Below are positions 18,101-23,914 of a DNA stretch of 32,166 nucleotides, piece by piece. The first letter of the stretch is position 1. Every line of letters starts with the position of its first letter. The notes under the pieces are model-generated. The model did not search any database. It worked only from the letters and a program-made list of their open reading frames with translations, and was not told where the DNA came from. The position numbers were made by a program, and so were the translations under genes. This stretch comes from Paludibacteraceae bacterium. GTDB lineage: Bacteria; Bacteroidota; Bacteroidia; Bacteroidales; Paludibacteraceae. The stretch is from contig JAFPNK010000058.1 of the NCBI GenBank assembly GCA_017401985.1, forward strand, positions 1 to 32,166. Direction: 5' to 3'.

Positions 18101-18477
18101 GCCCGCACAGCCTCACCTTCCGCGCATGGGACCTGCTTAACAACAGCACCACGCAGAGCCTGAACTTCATCGTGGAGAGCGGATTGGATCCGTCCATCTA
18201 CTCCGTCACGACGTATCCGAACCCCGTGCAGGAACAAGGCATCGTCAATCTGGTGGTCAACTACGACCAGCCGGATGAACTGATACAAACAGAGATCTAC
18301 CTGTTCAACCTGAGCGGACAAATGGTGTACAGCCATACGCAAGACAACCCCGACCAGGTGTCCATCAACTTAGCACAATTAGGACTCCAACCCGGAGTAT
18401 ATGTATATAACGTACGAATCAAATCTGCCTCCAGCAAGTATAGCACGACGGCAGGCAAAATCATTGTTACTAAATAG
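15127..18477 (+). CDS. porU: Type IX secretion system sortase PorU (C25 gingipain-like)
   Basis: Cell-surface sortase that removes the C-terminal domain of T9SS cargo and links it to A-LPS. With GTG 15127 it is 1116 residues and begins MKGRLLTILLTWCVCLSAMAG, a proper Sec signal; an in-frame ATG at 15085 overlaps the previous gene and would bury that signal behind a charged leader. N-terminal region of beta structure (~25-390), then the C25 peptidase domain (~395-760) with catalytic His634 in DYSGHGGSN and Cys667 in FATCNFGAYDGG, then Ig-like segments. The last ~85 residues (TYPNPVQ... to GKIIVTK) are a type A T9SS C-terminal domain, as also known for PorU itself. Followed by porV after 63 bp. 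Confidence 0.94.
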   Translation: MKGRLLTILLTWCVCLSAMAGIHSYTSRSVLADGRWVKIRVSESGVCRMSFSELSNAGLDPQQLRVYGYGGAQLEQDFKKTKIDDLPQVPVYVGDGYVLFWVQGPISWTYTGSRFSHTRNTYSDYGYYFLTDNVGSLLAPTYGTAVSGTPKDVTTYPFYQVHDYDSLNLVDRSGVFGGGRTFYGEQFTANQKRSFLFSTPNATVGESSTVHVEVAAHSASVSYFLANLNGGTNKSTYMSAAPDHYTLGTTGVLDFSQSSASGSQRVELTLQASTASTLGWLNCIELTTISDLVMTGSWMPVRTTDSYKQATPVRFHLSNAKQDIQVWDITSLASIRRMETQFANGELTWVGTQSDGVHEYVAVDPQGSAFVHAEVMGEVSAQNLHALSNIDFVIICPAGYEDIARDLARAHEQKQAITWAVVTDQQVYNEFSSGTPDATAYRWLMKMLYDRANSGIGQKPRWLLLMGKGSFDNRKLLLNSGLSLLMTYQAKNSENEINAYATDDYFGFLDDSEGETDTQGRMDIGVGRLPVTSPAEARATVDKIIRYIHNENTGKWKNQILFLADDGEHGTHTETAEGSAERLRVNNPNFVVNKIYLDAYPQEVNASGESYPLARNRVHNLLRSGVLFFDYSGHGGSNSVTNESILNQKDIESMSNRNLAFWLFATCNFGAYDGGKRSAAESAVLNPNGGAIGVLAATRTVFANPNTTLNRSICDKLFAHTNATQYNATLGEAIAAGKNALGGDANKMAYVLIGDPALRLNYPTDYQVQTTTAIDTLNALSVQHVEGRIIDEDSLLVEDFNGKVDITIYDKLQVITTRDNDDTSDDAKYLSYNDYPSTIFSGATDVKDGLFSYTFMVPKDIRYNFGNGRIVYYAVTTDSLETAEATGHFEDFIIGGTGNVLLADTTGPEMRIYLNTQAFQNGDKTYPTPRFFADLQDEHGINTAGAGIGHDLMLIVDDDPKQIYSLNEYFTASSNSYQAGQVSYLMDALSDGPHSLTFRAWDLLNNSTTQSLNFIVESGLDPSIYSVTTYPNPVQEQGIVNLVVNYDQPDELIQTEIYLFNLSGQMVYSHTQDNPDQVSINLAQLGLQPGVYVYNVRIKSASSKYSTTAGKIIVTK

Positions 18478-18540
18478 CCTATGAAACAAATCGCTTGAAG
18501 TATTGAATCGAAAATTAATAACAAACACAATAATTACAAA

Positions 18541-19722
18541 ATGAAAAAAATTCTTATTTCTCTCACAGCCGTTTTGTGCGCAGCGACGATGAGCGCACAG
18601 ACAGTAGATGACTCGATGAACCCGCTTATTACTTCCATGCCATCGCTCTCGATTGCGCCGGACGCACGTGCGGCAGGTATGGGTGATATCGGTGTGGCTA
18701 CCGCAGCGGACTTCAACTCCCAGTACTGGAACCCTGCTAAGTACGCTTACATGTACTCCAAGGGTGGTATCACCGCTAACTACACACCGTGGTTGCGCAA
18801 ACTGGTGAGTGATATCGATCTCGCTTATCTCGCCGGATTCTATAACTTCGGTGACCTCGGTGGCGGTATCGGTGCCAGCTTCACGTACTTCTCTATGGGT
18901 GACGTTGCCCTGACGGATGCTAACGGTCAGACGATTCAGAACGTACGTCCGAACGAGTGGGCTCTCGACCTCAGTTACTTCCGCAAACTGCATGAGTACG
19001 TATCAATGTCCGTAGCTGTTCGTTTCCTCTATTCGGATCTGAACAACGGTGTGAACAGCAGTTCCATGGGCGGTACGGAGATGCACGCTGCTTGGACGAT
19101 GGCCGCTGACATCGCGCTCTACTACCGTCAACCGATTGAGTTGCCTATGGGCGAGAGCCAGTTCGCTTTAGGTTTCAGTCTGAAGAACCTCGGTGGTAAG
19201 ATGACTTACGATCAGGTAACCAGCAATTTCATTCCGGCATCCATGAATATCGGTGCCAGCTACGAGTTGCCGTGCGATAAGTACAACTACCTGACCTTCA
19301 ACCTGGAGGCTAACAAACTGCTCGTTCCGAGCCGTATGTCTAAGTTCGCTCCGGATCAGACCACCGGCAAATATACGCAAGACGAGTACTCGGCTCTCAA
19401 CCCCGCTAAGGGTTGGTTCCAGTCCTTCGGTGACGCGCCGGGCGGACTCAAAGAGGAGTTCAACGAGGTACGTTGGGGTGCCGGTCTCGAGTACAGCTAC
19501 AACAAGCAGTTCTTCGCTCGTGCCGGTTACAGCTACGAGAACTACTACAAAGGTAATCGTAACTACCTTACCTTCGGTGCCGGTTTCCACCTCTCTATCG
19601 TGAGCCTGGATGTAGCTTACTGCGTAGGTCTGGCTGCTTCTAACCCGCTCGACCAAACCATGCGTTTCACCCTTGGCTTCGACCTCGCCGGCATCCAAGA
19701 CCTGGTGAACAACAAAAAATAA
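18541..19722 (+). CDS. porV: Type IX secretion outer membrane protein PorV (LptO)
   Basis: Beta-barrel that receives T9SS cargo and delivers it to PorU. 393 residues, signal peptide MKKILISLTAVLCAATMSAQ, then the typical PorV start: PSLSIAPDARAAGMGDIGVA (~36-55), FNSQYWNPAKYAY (~60-72). The rest is amphipathic beta strands (ARFLYS-like, FSLKNLGGKMTY, ARAGYSYENYYKGNRNYLTFGAGFHL) ending near the C-terminus with RFTLGFDL. The codon choice is more uniform than in neighbouring genes (repeated GGT, CGT, CTC), suggesting high expression. A 63-bp gap separates it from porU; I see no TAnnTTTG promoter there. An AGC-loop hairpin follows the stop. Confidence 0.94.
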   Translation: MKKILISLTAVLCAATMSAQTVDDSMNPLITSMPSLSIAPDARAAGMGDIGVATAADFNSQYWNPAKYAYMYSKGGITANYTPWLRKLVSDIDLAYLAGFYNFGDLGGGIGASFTYFSMGDVALTDANGQTIQNVRPNEWALDLSYFRKLHEYVSMSVAVRFLYSDLNNGVNSSSMGGTEMHAAWTMAADIALYYRQPIELPMGESQFALGFSLKNLGGKMTYDQVTSNFIPASMNIGASYELPCDKYNYLTFNLEANKLLVPSRMSKFAPDQTTGKYTQDEYSALNPAKGWFQSFGDAPGGLKEEFNEVRWGAGLEYSYNKQFFARAGYSYENYYKGNRNYLTFGAGFHLSIVSLDVAYCVGLAASNPLDQTMRFTLGFDLAGIQDLVNNKK

Positions 19723-19742
19723 CCGAATAGCATTCGGAGGCA
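19723..19742 (+). other. AGC-loop hairpin between porV and ispF
   Basis: Stem CCGAAT / ATTCGG (19723-19728, 19732-19737), loop AGC, then AGGCA. It starts immediately after the porV stop. Its 3' arm overlaps GGAGG (19736-19740), a possible Shine-Dalgarno sequence 5 nt before the ispF ATG, so the hairpin could limit ispF translation. Same architecture as 12547-12566 but with a compensated stem. Confidence 0.75.
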
Positions 19743-19745
19743 GAT

Positions 19746-20228
19746 ATGCGAATCGGCTTTGGATATGATGTACATCAATTCGCCCCTGACCGCAAACTGT
19801 GGTTAGGGGGAATTGAGGTGCCGTGTGAACGCGGACTACTGGGGCACTCGGACGCCGATGTGCTTATTCATGCGCTGTGCGATGCCCTGCTGGGTGCCGC
19901 CGCCATGCGCGATATAGGGTATCATTTCCCGGACACCAAAGGAAATGAGTACGAAGGCATCGATTCGAAGATCCTGCTGCGCCGCGTGATGGCTATGCTG
20001 CGGGAAGCCGGTTACGAACTCGGTAACTGCGATATCACTGTCTGTGCACAGGCGCCTAAACTGAACCCGCACATTCCTGCTATGCAAGCATGCCTGGCGC
20101 AGGTGATGAATGTGCAGCCGAATCAAGTCAGCATCAAAGCCACCACCACAGAGCATCTGGGTTTTGTCGGCCGCGAAGAAGGAATAGCTGCGTATGCCGT
20201 GGTGTTAGTGGTGAACGGTGATAGGTGA
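19746..20228 (+). CDS. ispF: 2-C-methyl-D-erythritol 2,4-cyclodiphosphate synthase
   Basis: Forms the cyclodiphosphate intermediate of the MEP isoprenoid pathway. 160 residues, standard length. Metal ligands are visible at the family positions D8 and H10 (GYDVH) and H42 (LIHALCDALLGAAA); HSDADV (34-39), DIGYHFPDT and the C-terminal KATTTEHLGFVGREEGIAAYA are signature stretches. It starts 23 bp after porV, and the last codons (NGDR and the stop) are formed by heptamer units. Adjacency to porV matches the gene order I recall in P. gingivalis. Confidence 0.98.
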   Translation: MRIGFGYDVHQFAPDRKLWLGGIEVPCERGLLGHSDADVLIHALCDALLGAAAMRDIGYHFPDTKGNEYEGIDSKILLRRVMAMLREAGYELGNCDITVCAQAPKLNPHIPAMQACLAQVMNVQPNQVSIKATTTEHLGFVGREEGIAAYAVVLVVNGDR

Positions 20229-20237
20229 TTGTTTAAA
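20217..20237 (+). repeat. Heptamer units at the ispF / DUF3256-like junction
   Basis: GGTGATA, GGTGATT, then the unlike GTTTAAA running into the next ATG at 20237. The ispF stop (TGA, 20226-20228) lies in the second unit and its last three amino acids in the first and second. Confidence 0.65.
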
Positions 20238-20623
20238 TGAAGAAACTCCTGCTCTCCATAGTACTCATTCTGCTTCCGCTCTGCATGCACGCAGAGGCGG
20301 ATGCCATCAAAGACCTATTGGTCAATTACAAGACCATAGGCGGTACGACTGAAGTGCTGGACGAGACCGGCGATTACCTGCGCGTGTCCTTAGGCGACAG
20401 TGCGTTCTTTGAGTTATACCTGGCGGATAACATCATCGTGGTGTACACCACATGCGCGCCCAAATGTTCCTCGTGCGCGCGTGTATATAATAAGGAGTGG
20501 GAATTTCTTTTCCCCCTCACTCCACCCTTCACGTCTCTTTTCCCGTTAGCCACCATGGATAAAGAGACCGGTCGTATCATCTGGACCGATAATGACGATT
20601 GGAATTATCAGGCAGAAAACTGA
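20237..20623 (+). CDS. Secreted DUF3256-like protein, short
   Basis: 128 residues with signal peptide MKKLLLSIVLILLPLCMHAEA. The middle (YLRVSLGDSAFFELYLADNIIVVYTTCAPKCSSCARVYNKEWE, ~50-92) resembles DUF3256 proteins of Bacteroidetes, which carry a CAP-x-CDS...FY-x2-W stretch; those are about 200 residues, so this one looks shortened. Three cysteines (C-x3-C-x2-C) could bind metal or form disulfides. The segment FPLTPPFTSLFPLATM (~95-110) is coded by an unusual pyrimidine-rich stretch (20508-20552) that resembles an eroded repeat. Function unknown. Last gene of the plus-strand group; its stop lies 3 bp from that of the convergent aroK. Confidence 0.55.
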   Translation: MKKLLLSIVLILLPLCMHAEADAIKDLLVNYKTIGGTTEVLDETGDYLRVSLGDSAFFELYLADNIIVVYTTCAPKCSSCARVYNKEWEFLFPLTPPFTSLFPLATMDKETGRIIWTDNDDWNYQAEN

Positions 20624-20626
20624 TTC

Positions 20627-21166
20627 CTACCCTTTTATAAATTTGTAAAGTTCTTCGGCGATGCGTTCGTCGGAGTCTTCGTCGCATATATCGACGTCAA
20701 GAATATGATTCGCCTTCGCGTAGAACGGCTCACGCGCCTCGAGTTGCGGAGCAATGAATGTCAACAACTCCTCTTCCGTACGGCCTTGTAACACAGGACG
20801 TTCGCTCAGATCGGTCAGGCTTAATCGTTTGGCCAGATGCTCCGGTTTCCAGCGGATATAGATGCTGGTACCCAACTCGCGCAAGCACTCCATATTATCC
20901 TCATAGCACGGATAACCTCCACCCGTAGCATAGATCACTTTCTCAAACGGTACTTGGTCTGCCAGATCCTCCAGCACATATTTCTCCTTACGCCGAAAAT
21001 CCTCCAATCCGAATTGGCGAATATACTCCGCCGTGGTGTAGCCGTGAATCTGCGCGAAAGCCTCGTCCAGATCGACAAAATGCCAGCCGAGTTTATCGGC
21101 CAGCAGGCGTCCGGCAGTTGTCTTTCCTGCCCCCATATATCCCACTAAATAGATTGGAAAAAGCAT
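20627..21166 (-). CDS. aroK: Shikimate kinase
   Basis: Phosphorylates shikimate at the 3-hydroxyl in aromatic amino acid synthesis. 179 residues. P-loop GYMGAGKTT (9-17), DLDEAF (~33-38) with the shikimate-contacting Asp, FRRKEK (~58-63), the GGG loop (ATGGGYPCY, ~80-88), and a lid region with RPVLQGR (~123-129). Usual bacterial form. End of the minus-strand group DUF349-ftsE-sufE-aroK; 14 bp separate it from sufE, inside a heptamer array. Convergent with the DUF3256-like gene at 3 bp, leaving no room for a terminator between them. Confidence 0.97.
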   Translation of the reverse strand: MLFPIYLVGYMGAGKTTAGRLLADKLGWHFVDLDEAFAQIHGYTTAEYIRQFGLEDFRRKEKYVLEDLADQVPFEKVIYATGGGYPCYEDNMECLRELGTSIYIRWKPEHLAKRLSLTDLSERPVLQGRTEEELLTFIAPQLEAREPFYAKANHILDVDICDEDSDERIAEELYKFIKG

Positions 21167-21168
21167 AT

Positions 21169-21196
21169 AAAGGTGATAGGTTATTGGTTATAGGCT
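21169..21196. repeat. Heptamer array at the sufE / aroK junction
   Basis: Plus-strand units AAAGGTG, ATAGGTT, ATTGGTT, ATAGGCT. The last five codons of sufE, including its stop (21183-21181), fall in the array, so the SufE C-terminus (AYNQ) is repeat-derived. Confidence 0.8.
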
Positions 21197-21600
21197 AGCG
21201 CGTATAGTTTCATTTGCTTGAGCATCGCTGCCACGCCATTACTACGCGTAGGACTCAAGTGTTCGCGCAATCCGATTCGGTCAATAAAATAGAGCTGCGC
21301 TTCTACGATCTCTTTCGGCGTATGCCCGCTGAGCACTCGCAGCAACAAGGCTACGATACCTCGTACCAGCAGCGCATCCGAGTCACCGTTGAAAACCAAT
21401 AACCCATCTTCCATGTGCGCGGTGAACCACACCGTCGATTGACATCCGTCTATCTTATTCTGCTCCGTCTTATCCGACTCCGGCAGCGGGTGGCGATCCA
21501 GATCTTTTGCATAATCAACAATCAGTTGATAGCGGTCCATCCAGTCATCGAACGCCTCAAACTCATCAATAATCTCGTCTTGTATCTCGTTGATTGTCAT
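21181..21600 (-). CDS. sufE: SufE-family sulfur acceptor protein
   Basis: Accepts persulfide sulfur from the cysteine desulfurase SufS for Fe-S cluster assembly. 139 residues. The acceptor cysteine is C53 in IDGCQSTVWF, and the family-like FNGDSDALLVRGIVALLLRVLSG (~77-99) and HLSPTRSNG near the end are present. I take the ATG at 21600 because it overlaps the ftsE stop as ATGA and gives [14 protein letters not shown], the usual N-terminus; an upstream ATG at 21639 would add 13 residues inside ftsE. No sufS or sufBCD is in the window. Confidence 0.95.
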   Translation of the reverse strand: MTINEIQDEIIDEFEAFDDWMDRYQLIVDYAKDLDRHPLPESDKTEQNKIDGCQSTVWFTAHMEDGLLVFNGDSDALLVRGIVALLLRVLSGHTPKEIVEAQLYFIDRIGLREHLSPTRSNGVAAMLKQMKLYALAYNQ

Positions 21601-22268
21601 TCGTCTACACTGTTTATCACGCCTTCCGTGAACACCCATTTTTTACCCGGATAGAGTTCGGGCCACAACCGATTATGCGTAGAGATGAGCACCGTGATGC
21701 CGGCCTTACTTATCGAATAGAGCAGTTCGATGATCTCCTGTCCGGTCTCGGCATCCAGGTTACCCGTCGGTTCGTCCGCCAGGATAATCTCCGGACTGTT
21801 GAGTAGCGCACGTGCGATCACCACACGCTGCTGTTCGCCTCCCGACAGTTCATACGGCTTCTTATACGCCTTGGTCTCCATACCGACCTGTTCTAACACC
21901 TCTTGCACATGCTCGCGCATCAACTTCTTGTCCTTCCATCCCGTGGCGCGTAACACGAACAGCAGGTTCTCCTCCACCGAACGATCGGTCAGCAGTTTGT
22001 AATCCTGGAATATGATGCCCAGACGGCGACGAAGGTACGGCAGTTTGCGGCGGCTGATGGTTCGCATGTCATAATCCAACACGCGCGCCTCACCGTCCAC
22101 AATAGGTAACGCACCGTAGAACGTTTTCATCAACGACGATTTACCGCTACCCACTTTGCCGAGCATATAAATCATCTCGCCCTGATCCACCGTCAGATTC
22201 ACGTTGCTGAGCACGATCTGATCGGCCTGATGAATCTCTACTCCCTTATAATCAATGAGTTGTGCCAT
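21597..22268 (-). CDS. ftsE: FtsE-like ABC transporter ATP-binding protein
   Basis: ATPase subunit of 223 residues. Walker [10 protein letters not shown] (~37-45), Q-loop [14 protein letters not shown] (~85-98, the wording typical of FtsE), signature LSGGEQQR (~140-147), Walker [13 protein letters not shown] (~160-171), and H-switch STHN near 195. FtsE works with FtsX in divisome-linked activation of peptidoglycan hydrolases. No ftsX is adjacent here; the upstream gene is a DUF349 protein (1-bp overlap) and the downstream one is sufE (4-bp overlap), so assignment rests on motifs, and a LolD-like role cannot be fully excluded. Confidence 0.85.
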   Translation of the reverse strand: MAQLIDYKGVEIHQADQIVLSNVNLTVDQGEMIYMLGKVGSGKSSLMKTFYGALPIVDGEARVLDYDMRTISRRKLPYLRRRLGIIFQDYKLLTDRSVEENLLFVLRATGWKDKKLMREHVQEVLEQVGMETKAYKKPYELSGGEQQRVVIARALLNSPEIILADEPTGNLDAETGQEIIELLYSISKAGITVLISTHNRLWPELYPGKKWVFTEGVINSVDE

Positions 22269-23743
22269 TAGTCTTCCTCTTGATTGATTTTGTCTTGTAT
22301 CGTTGCCAACTGCTTCTTCAGGTCCTCAATCTTACGCTGCATGTCCTCTACCAACTTGTTGGCGTTTTTGGATTTGCCGGTGAAGAACAGAATATTGTTC
22401 TCCGCAGTCTTGATCTCCTGTTGCAGACGGTCGCGCATACGACGTAATCCATCCACTCCTTGATTAGCAGCCGCTTTAGCAGCCTTCGCAGCCCTTTCAC
22501 CTCTCACCTTTAATCGCTCACCCTTAGCCGCTTCCCGCTTGGCATTGAAGAACAAGTCGCAGGTCTCGGAGAACTGTTTCCATAAGTCATCCGAGTACTT
22601 ACGTGCCACCATTCCGACGGTCTTCCATTCGGCTTGCAGCGCCTGCAGTTTTTGCGTGCCCTCATCCCACTTTTCCTTCGTCCACTCACCATTGGCCCAT
22701 TCGCCATTAGCAACCGCCTTAGCCTGCTCAACCAACGAACGTTTATGCTTCAGATTAGTAGCAAACACATCACGTATCTCCTTGAAATACTCGGTTTTAG
22801 AGTGGAAGAACCGATCGCACTCAGCGCGGTACTCGTCATAGATGGACTGGTTGAATTTCTTCGGCGCGAAACCGATCTTACGCCATTCGCTCTGCACAGC
22901 CTGCACTTTCTCCGTAGCCTCGTCCCATTTTTTGGCACTCCACGCCTCACCGTTCACTATCGGCTCGTTAATCGCCTTCAGCTGCTCAATCAGCGCACGC
23001 TTGGCCTCCAGATTAGACTGCTCTTTGGCGTGCAGTTCATCGAAATAAGCCTGATGTTTCTTATTGATGATCGTCGAAGCCGCTTTGAATCGGTTCCATA
23101 AGTCCTCGCGCAACTCACGCGCCACAGGTCCTACCTCCGCCCACTCGTCGTGCAACTGCTGCAACGCACGAGACGCTTCTACGATATTATCATTGTTCTG
23201 CAAACGCTCTGCGGCTTCGCACAGAAGGGTCTTCAGTTCCAGGTTCTTCTTGAAATCCAGATCGCGCAATTCGATATTGATCTTCACCAGGTCATAGAAC
23301 TGCTCCTGGTACTGCTGATACGCCTTGCGAATCTCCTGGGTATGGGTAGCAGGAACCGCTCCGATTGTTTTCCAAGTGGCCTGCAACTCACGCATCTTTT
23401 GCAGATTAGCCATCACGCCATCCGCATCTGCGCTCTCCGCCATCTTCTGCATCTCCGCCAAGATAGCCTGCTTGCGCGCCAGGTTGTCCTCCAACTCCTT
23501 GGCCTGCTGAGCTGCCACTCCCGCACGTTTGGCTTTGTATTGTGAGAGCAAAGCTTTGAACTGCTCCTCAACCGGATCCACTGCCGGAACCTCGGCTTCT
23601 GCATCCGTTGCCTCTACCTCTGCCGCTTCATCACTGCTATAGAACTGCGTTTTGAGATGATCTACTTGGTCCTTCACGGCCATTACGTCCTGCTCGAGCA
23701 ATTGCTTCAGCTCTTCAATAATCTCTTGTCTTGTGTTTGCCAT
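22268..23743 (-). CDS. DUF349 domain protein
   Basis: 491-residue, highly charged helical protein made of repeated DUF349 modules (~75 residues each). Each has the wording L-Q-x-E-W-K-x-I/V-G followed by an aromatic-containing helix: TWKTIGAVP, HDEWAEVGPVARELREDLWNRF, SEWRKIGFAPKKFNQSIYDEY, AEWKTVGMVARKYSDDLWKQF. The C-terminal ~55 residues form a coiled coil (KIEDLKKQLATIQDKI). DUF349 proteins are common in Bacteroidetes; the molecular role is not established to my knowledge. Two stretches look repeat-derived: GERLKVRGERAAK from a heptamer array (22495-22522) and NGEWANGEW (22682-22709). It has its own promoter (23769-23800) and its stop overlaps the ftsE start by 1 bp. Confidence 0.85.
   Translation of the reverse strand: MANTRQEIIEELKQLLEQDVMAVKDQVDHLKTQFYSSDEAAEVEATDAEAEVPAVDPVEEQFKALLSQYKAKRAGVAAQQAKELEDNLARKQAILAEMQKMAESADADGVMANLQKMRELQATWKTIGAVPATHTQEIRKAYQQYQEQFYDLVKINIELRDLDFKKNLELKTLLCEAAERLQNNDNIVEASRALQQLHDEWAEVGPVARELREDLWNRFKAASTIINKKHQAYFDELHAKEQSNLEAKRALIEQLKAINEPIVNGEAWSAKKWDEATEKVQAVQSEWRKIGFAPKKFNQSIYDEYRAECDRFFHSKTEYFKEIRDVFATNLKHKRSLVEQAKAVANGEWANGEWTKEKWDEGTQKLQALQAEWKTVGMVARKYSDDLWKQFSETCDLFFNAKREAAKGERLKVRGERAAKAAKAAANQGVDGLRRMRDRLQQEIKTAENNILFFTGKSKNANKLVEDMQRKIEDLKKQLATIQDKINQEED
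22495..22522 (-). repeat. Heptamer array inside the DUF349 gene
   Basis: Four 7-bp units, plus-strand TTTCACC, TCTCACC, TTTAATC, GCTCACC (coding strand GGTGAGC, GATTAAA, GGTGAGA, GGTGAAA). Translated in frame as GERLKVRGER, a basic insert between the last DUF349 module and the Ala/Lys-rich linker. The GGTGAAA unit is the same family as the AAAGGTG units at several gene junctions. Confidence 0.75.
22682..22709 (-). repeat. Near-heptamer repeat coding NGEWANGEW in the DUF349 gene
   Basis: Coding strand AATGGCG, AATGGGC, CAATGGT, GAGTGGA; the TGG cores are spaced 7, 8 and 7 bp. It duplicates NGEW in the linker before the last module. It may be chance, but the period fits the other arrays. Confidence 0.5.
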
Positions 23744-23768
23744 AAGTAAATAAATACAAAATCGGCTA

Positions 23769-23800
23769 CAAAGATACTACAAAAAATTGGAATACACAAA
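23769..23800 (-). promoter_or_regulatory. Promoter of the DUF349-ftsE-sufE-aroK unit
   Basis: Minus strand: TTTG (23800-23797), 20 bp, TATCTTTG (23776-23769), 25 bp before the ATG at 23743. Divergent from the prfB promoter. Confidence 0.85.
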
Positions 23801-23826
23801 TGAATCTATTTTTTTTGCTTAAAATC

Positions 23827-23857
23827 TTGCAAATTTGAAAAATTTGTAGTACCTTTG
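23827..23857 (+). promoter_or_regulatory. Promoter of the prfB operon
   Basis: TTG (23827-23829), 20 bp, TACCTTTG (23850-23857). The -7 region is identical over 18 bp to the lptD promoter. The predicted leader is about 50 nt, longer than those of the other promoters here, and contains a hairpin. Confidence 0.85.
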
Positions 23858-23879
23858 CACCCAAATTGGCTTATTGCGT

Positions 23880-23898
23880 TATTTTAGGAACTAAAATA
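23880..23898 (+). promoter_or_regulatory. Leader hairpin upstream of prfB
   Basis: TATTTTAG (23880-23887) and CTAAAATA (23891-23898) are perfect reverse complements around a GAA loop, ending 16 nt before the prfB ATG. Only one G-C pair, so weakly stable. May tune prfB translation, or act as a protein-binding palindrome. Confidence 0.5.
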
Positions 23899-23914
23899 GT
23901 AACACATTTGACTT

